Shown in pieces: positions 8,098 through 11,807 of a stretch of 11,807 bases of DNA (its first letter is position 1; each line of letters starts with the position of its first letter). The stretch spans positions 1 through 11,807 of the forward strand of contig DASRPM010000261.1 in NCBI GenBank assembly GCA_035646375.1. The letters are read 5' to 3'. The stretch comes from DASYRM01 sp035646375 (GTDB lineage Bacteria > Acidobacteriota > Vicinamibacteria > Vicinamibacterales > UBA2999). The position numbers were made by a program, and so were the translations under genes. Below the pieces are notes generated by a model. It had not been told where the DNA came from and searched no databases. It saw only the letters and a program-made list of their open reading frames with translations.

Positions 8098-9162
8098 TTA
8101 AGCCGGTTTGCCAGAGCAGACGTCGCCAAGGAAGCCGCCGCCGCCGCAGTAGGTCACGTCCTGCAGCTGGATGGCGAGTCCGTCGGGGTCGGTGAGATAG
8201 AGCTCCGGCGTGCCGCCTTCCGCGCCGCCGCGGTTCGGCATGCGGAGCGAGATATAGGTCACGAGCGGTTCGCGCGACGCATTCGGCATCGGCTTGAGGC
8301 CGAAGCCGGTCAGCGTCTTCGTCACGGCGGCGGGATCGAACCCGGTCATCGACATGCAGGCGTGATCGATGCGCGGCGCCGCCGGCGGCCCGCCGCCGCG
8401 GCCCGGTCCGCCGCCGATGAACATGAGGAAGTGGACGCCCGGCCCGACGCCGTACGCGGGGGCCGCGCCCTGATAGGCCTGGACGTCCGACCCCACGAGC
8501 CCCTGATAGAACGCTACGGTCTTCGGCTGATCCGACACGCCGACGGTGAAGTGGCTCATGTCCCGCACCGCCAGGAGCCCCCTGGCCGGCGAGGCCTCGA
8601 CCGTGCGGCAGTCGGTGCCGTTCGCGCCACCGCCGCCGCAGTAGGCGACGTCGTGCAGCTGGAACACGATGCCGCTCGGGTCCGCGACGTAGACGTCCGA
8701 CGGCGGCGGTCCGGTGGCGGCGCCGTGGCCCGGCCTCGGCACGACGCGTACCGTCATCGGCCGTGGCGCGCCGCCCTCGACGGTGGCGCGGGTCACGCCG
8801 TGCTCCGCCAGCACGCGCACGACGCGATCGATCGAAAAATCCTCGACGCCCATCCCGAACGCACTGATGCCGGGCCGCTCGCCCTGCGCCGCCTGTCTGA
8901 GCGCGAGGAACTGCGGGCCGCTGCCGATCCGGAGGTAGAGCGTGGTGCCCTGGCGTGCCTGAATCGGCATGCCGAAGAGGTCCTGATAGAACTTCAGCGA
9001 CCGGCCGACATCGGAGACGGTCAGTGTCAGCTGGCTCAGTCCACGCACCTTCAACGACGCCGGCGCCGGTTGCGCGGCGAGTCGTGGCGCGAGCGCCAGC
9101 GCGGGCAGCGCGGCGAGAAAGCGCCGCCGGTCGAGAGCGGTCATCGTGGGGTGGGCTCGCAT
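8098..9162 (-). CDS. Tat-exported tandem VOC (glyoxalase/dioxygenase-fold) protein
   Basis: A 354-residue protein with a Tat signal (RRRFLAALPALALAP, Arg12-Arg14 onward, then AAQ) and two VOC domains, about 38-185 and 196-349. Each opens with a strand ending in VSD (residues 49-51 and 209-211) followed by K.(V/F)(A/F)FYQ.L, and each closes with DP.G...QL.DV.YCGGGG and a second Cys (Cys175/Cys185; Cys339/Cys349). The usual metal-ligand Glu of the last strand is Gln in both domains (Q168, Q332); His204 and His267 are candidate ligands in domain two, while domain one has Gln44 where His is common. A Gly/Arg/Pro-rich insert lies at 250-262. The ATG at 9162 is supported by AAGGAG four bases upstream; the ATG at 9144 has none. 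Probable role: lyase, isomerase or dioxygenase-like binding of a small molecule in the periplasm; the reaction is unknown. It heads a two-gene unit with the CMD protein. Confidence 0.85.
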   Translation of the reverse strand: MRAHPTMTALDRRRFLAALPALALAPRLAAQPAPASLKVRGLSQLTLTVSDVGRSLKFYQDLFGMPIQARQGTTLYLRIGSGPQFLALRQAAQGERPGISAFGMGVEDFSIDRVVRVLAEHGVTRATVEGGAPRPMTVRVVPRPGHGAATGPPPSDVYVADPSGIVFQLHDVAYCGGGGANGTDCRTVEASPARGLLAVRDMSHFTVGVSDQPKTVAFYQGLVGSDVQAYQGAAPAYGVGPGVHFLMFIGGGPGRGGGPPAAPRIDHACMSMTGFDPAAVTKTLTGFGLKPMPNASREPLVTYISLRMPNRGGAEGGTPELYLTDPDGLAIQLQDVTYCGGGGFLGDVCSGKPA

Positions 9163-9293
9163 GGCGCTCCTTCGAGTTGGTTATCGTAGACCGCGCGCTG
9201 TCCGGCGCAGCGGTTCCTGGAGAATTTGATGATTTCTTGAGACAGCCGCACGAAGGGCGGGAGCCTCGACCGACGCATGGGATAGCATCCCGC
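9163..9293. promoter_or_regulatory. Divergent leader between the VOC gene and the symporter gene
   Basis: This 131-base gap separates two divergent genes and includes an AT-richer patch (about 9212-9243) that contrasts with the surrounding GC-rich sequence. Just before the symporter start is a short palindrome, GGGAT-AGC-ATCCC (9279-9291). It contains TAGCAT (9283-9288), which could serve as a -10 for a leaderless transcript starting at the GTG at 9294; alternatively the palindrome could be an operator half-site pair. No convincing -35 is present for either direction. Confidence 0.35.
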
Positions 9294-10553
9294 GTGCACG
9301 CGCGCGGGTTTTTCAAGTCGATCTACGGGCAGGTGCTGGTGGCCACGGTCATCGGCGTGGTGCTCGGCCACTTCTATCCGGCGGCCGGCGCGGCGATGAA
9401 GCCGCTCGGCGATGCCTTCATCAAACTGGTGCGGATGATCGTCGGCCCGATCATCTTCTGCACCGTTGTGGCGGGGATTGCCGGGGCCGGCGGGCTGAAG
9501 GGGCTCGGCCGGACCGGCCTCGTGACGCTGATCTATTTCGAGATCGTCACGACGGCCGCGCTGCTGATTGGCCTGATGGTGGTCAACGTGATCAAGCCGG
9601 GCGCCGGCATGAACGTCGATCCGGCGTCGCTCGACACCACCGCCATCACGCAATACGTCACCGCGGGCCGCTCGCAGACGGTCACCGACACGCTCCTGTC
9701 GATCATCCCGTCGAGTCCGGTGGACGCGTTCGCCCGGACGGACATCCTGCAGGTGCTGTTCTTCTCGGTCCTGTTCGGGGTGGCGCTCAGCGCGATGGGC
9801 GACAAGGGGCGGCCGGTGACCGAAGCGATCGATCGCCTCGCACAGGTGCTCTTCCGCATCGTCGGCTTCATCATGCACGTCGCGCCGCTCGGCGCCTTCG
9901 GCGCCATGGCGTTCACCATCGGGGCGTTCGGCGTGCGCACGCTGGCGCAGCTGGGCGCGCTCGTCGCGAGCTTCTGGTTGACGTGCCTCCTGTTCGTCGC
10001 CGTCGTGCTCGGCGTGGTGGCGCGCCTCGCGGGGTTCAGCCTGTGGCGCTTCATCCGCTACATCCGTGAAGAGCTGTTCGTCGCCTTCGGCACCTCGTCG
10101 TCGGAGACCGTGCTGCCACGCCTGATGGCCCGGCTCGAGGAGGCGGGCGTGGACCGCAGCATCGTGGGGCTCGTGGTGCCCGCGGGGTATTCGTTCAATC
10201 TCGACGGCACCGCTGTCTATCTGTCGATGGCCACGGTGTTCATCGCGCAGGCCACCAACACGCCGCTGGGCGTTCCCGAGCAGGTCGGCCTGCTCGCCAT
10301 CCTGCTCCTCACGTCGAAGGGCGCGGCCGGCGTGGCCGGCGCCGCGCTCGTCGTGCTGGCGGGCACGCTGGCGGCGACGAATCAGATCCCCGTGGCGGGC
10401 GTGGCCCTCGTCCTCGGCATCCACCGCTTCATGGGCGAGGGGATGGCCGTGACGAACACGATCGGCAATGGTGTCGCGGCCCTCGTGATCGCTAAGTGGA
10501 GTCGCAAGCTCGATACGGGCCGGTTGAAGAAGGCTCTGGACTCTGGGCTTTAG
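9294..10553 (+). CDS. DctA/GltP-family cation symporter (dicarboxylate or amino acid type)
   Basis: A 419-residue inner-membrane secondary transporter of the DAACS family (sodium:dicarboxylate symporter fold). Hydrophobic helices run through the protein; diagnostic motifs are the serine-rich hairpin 1, FGTSSSETVLP (265-275), TM7 FNLDGTAVYL (301-310, corresponding to the sodium-binding NMDGT), hairpin 2 SKGAAGVAGAA (341-351), and TM8 HRFMGEGMAVTNTIGN (377-392). In TM8 the Arg that contacts the substrate carboxylate in GltPh and DctA aligns with Met384, and the preceding Asp with His377, so dicarboxylate specificity should not be assumed. The GTG at 9294 was chosen because the first membrane segment follows closely; upstream in-frame sequence lies antisense to the VOC gene and has no transporter features, and no Shine-Dalgarno is evident. 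The last codons (ALDSGL and TAG) fall inside a seven-base repeat array. It converges with the sigma factor gene. Confidence 0.88.
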   Translation: MHARGFFKSIYGQVLVATVIGVVLGHFYPAAGAAMKPLGDAFIKLVRMIVGPIIFCTVVAGIAGAGGLKGLGRTGLVTLIYFEIVTTAALLIGLMVVNVIKPGAGMNVDPASLDTTAITQYVTAGRSQTVTDTLLSIIPSSPVDAFARTDILQVLFFSVLFGVALSAMGDKGRPVTEAIDRLAQVLFRIVGFIMHVAPLGAFGAMAFTIGAFGVRTLAQLGALVASFWLTCLLFVAVVLGVVARLAGFSLWRFIRYIREELFVAFGTSSSETVLPRLMARLEEAGVDRSIVGLVVPAGYSFNLDGTAVYLSMATVFIAQATNTPLGVPEQVGLLAILLLTSKGAAGVAGAALVVLAGTLAATNQIPVAGVALVLGIHRFMGEGMAVTNTIGNGVAALVIAKWSRKLDTGRLKKALDSGL

Positions 10554-10579
10554 GCTCTAGCCGGCTACAGGTGGCAGGG

Positions 10580-10605
<26 letters not shown>
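10545..10605. terminator. Bidirectional inverted repeat, possible shared terminator
   Basis: GGGCTTTAGGCTCT (10545-10558) and AGAGCCCAAAGCCC (10592-10605) can pair at 13 of 14 positions around a 33-base loop, which itself begins with a perfect ten-base palindrome, TAGCCGGCTA (10558-10567, sharing one base with the left arm). The left arm includes the symporter stop and the right arm lies within the sigma factor's last codons, so the structure could end both convergent transcripts. No T-tract is present. Confidence 0.5.

Positions 10606-11807
<1,202 letters not shown>

Noticed and set aside
7676..9316. 546-codon minus-strand frame covering the VOC gene and part of the CMD gene
   Set aside because: Arg/Ala-rich product without domains; it is a shifted frame of the two real genes.
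9141..10424. 427-codon minus-strand frame opposite the symporter
   Set aside because: The plus strand encodes a complete transporter with all diagnostic motifs; the antisense product is a charged Arg/His/Glu-rich sequence.

Overview
This is a GC-rich window with ten tightly packed protein-coding genes, two of them cut by the window edges. No rRNA, tRNA, CRISPR array, transposase or phage gene is visible. The gene mix is: secreted cytochrome c/copper-monooxygenase fusions, a haem-PQQ quinoprotein, a tannase-family esterase, a winged-helix/TPR regulator, a long ECF42-type sigma factor, and Gly/Arg/Pro/Ala-rich inserts in exported enzymes. This is the kind of content seen in soil Acidobacteriota, especially the Vicinamibacteria. 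That placement is inference; no phylogenetic marker gene is present.

Left block (1-4583, minus strand): a probable operon reading CHRD-domain protein -> N-terminal-haem PQQ dehydrogenase -> tannase/feruloyl-esterase family hydrolase -> cytochrome c/copper-monooxygenase-like protein (truncated at the left edge). The first two genes overlap as ATGA and the other gaps are 4 and 24 bp. All four products carry Sec-type signal peptides. A second, full-length copy of the cytochrome c/copper-monooxygenase-like protein (4679-6031) is transcribed divergently from the head of this operon.

Middle block (6028-9162, minus strand): a Tat-exported double VOC (glyoxalase/dioxygenase-fold) protein and a Sec-exported carboxymuconolactone-decarboxylase-like protein form a two-gene unit that ends in a perfect hairpin. 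A winged-helix/TPR transcriptional regulator follows with its own leader. The regulator's stop codon overlaps the stop codon of the plus-strand monooxygenase gene in a shared TTAA.

Right block (9294-11807): a DctA/GltP-type symporter (plus strand) converges with an ECF42-like sigma factor (minus strand, 5' end beyond the right edge). Opposed arrays of a seven-base repeat run into the 3' end of each gene and form a long inverted repeat between them.

Working hypothesis (inference): the window encodes an envelope-located oxidative module acting on esters and alcohols, possibly plant aromatics. The esterase would release acid and alcohol, the PQQ enzyme would oxidise alcohol and pass electrons to its own haem, and the haem-copper fusion proteins would hydroxylate or otherwise oxidise a substrate. 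The exported VOC and CMD proteins resemble aromatic-catabolism families but are in an unusual compartment. The most notable points are the haem + PHM-type copper enzyme pair with a complete copper-ligand set, the symporter with Met in place of the substrate-binding Arg, and the heptad repeats that supply the ends of two convergent genes.
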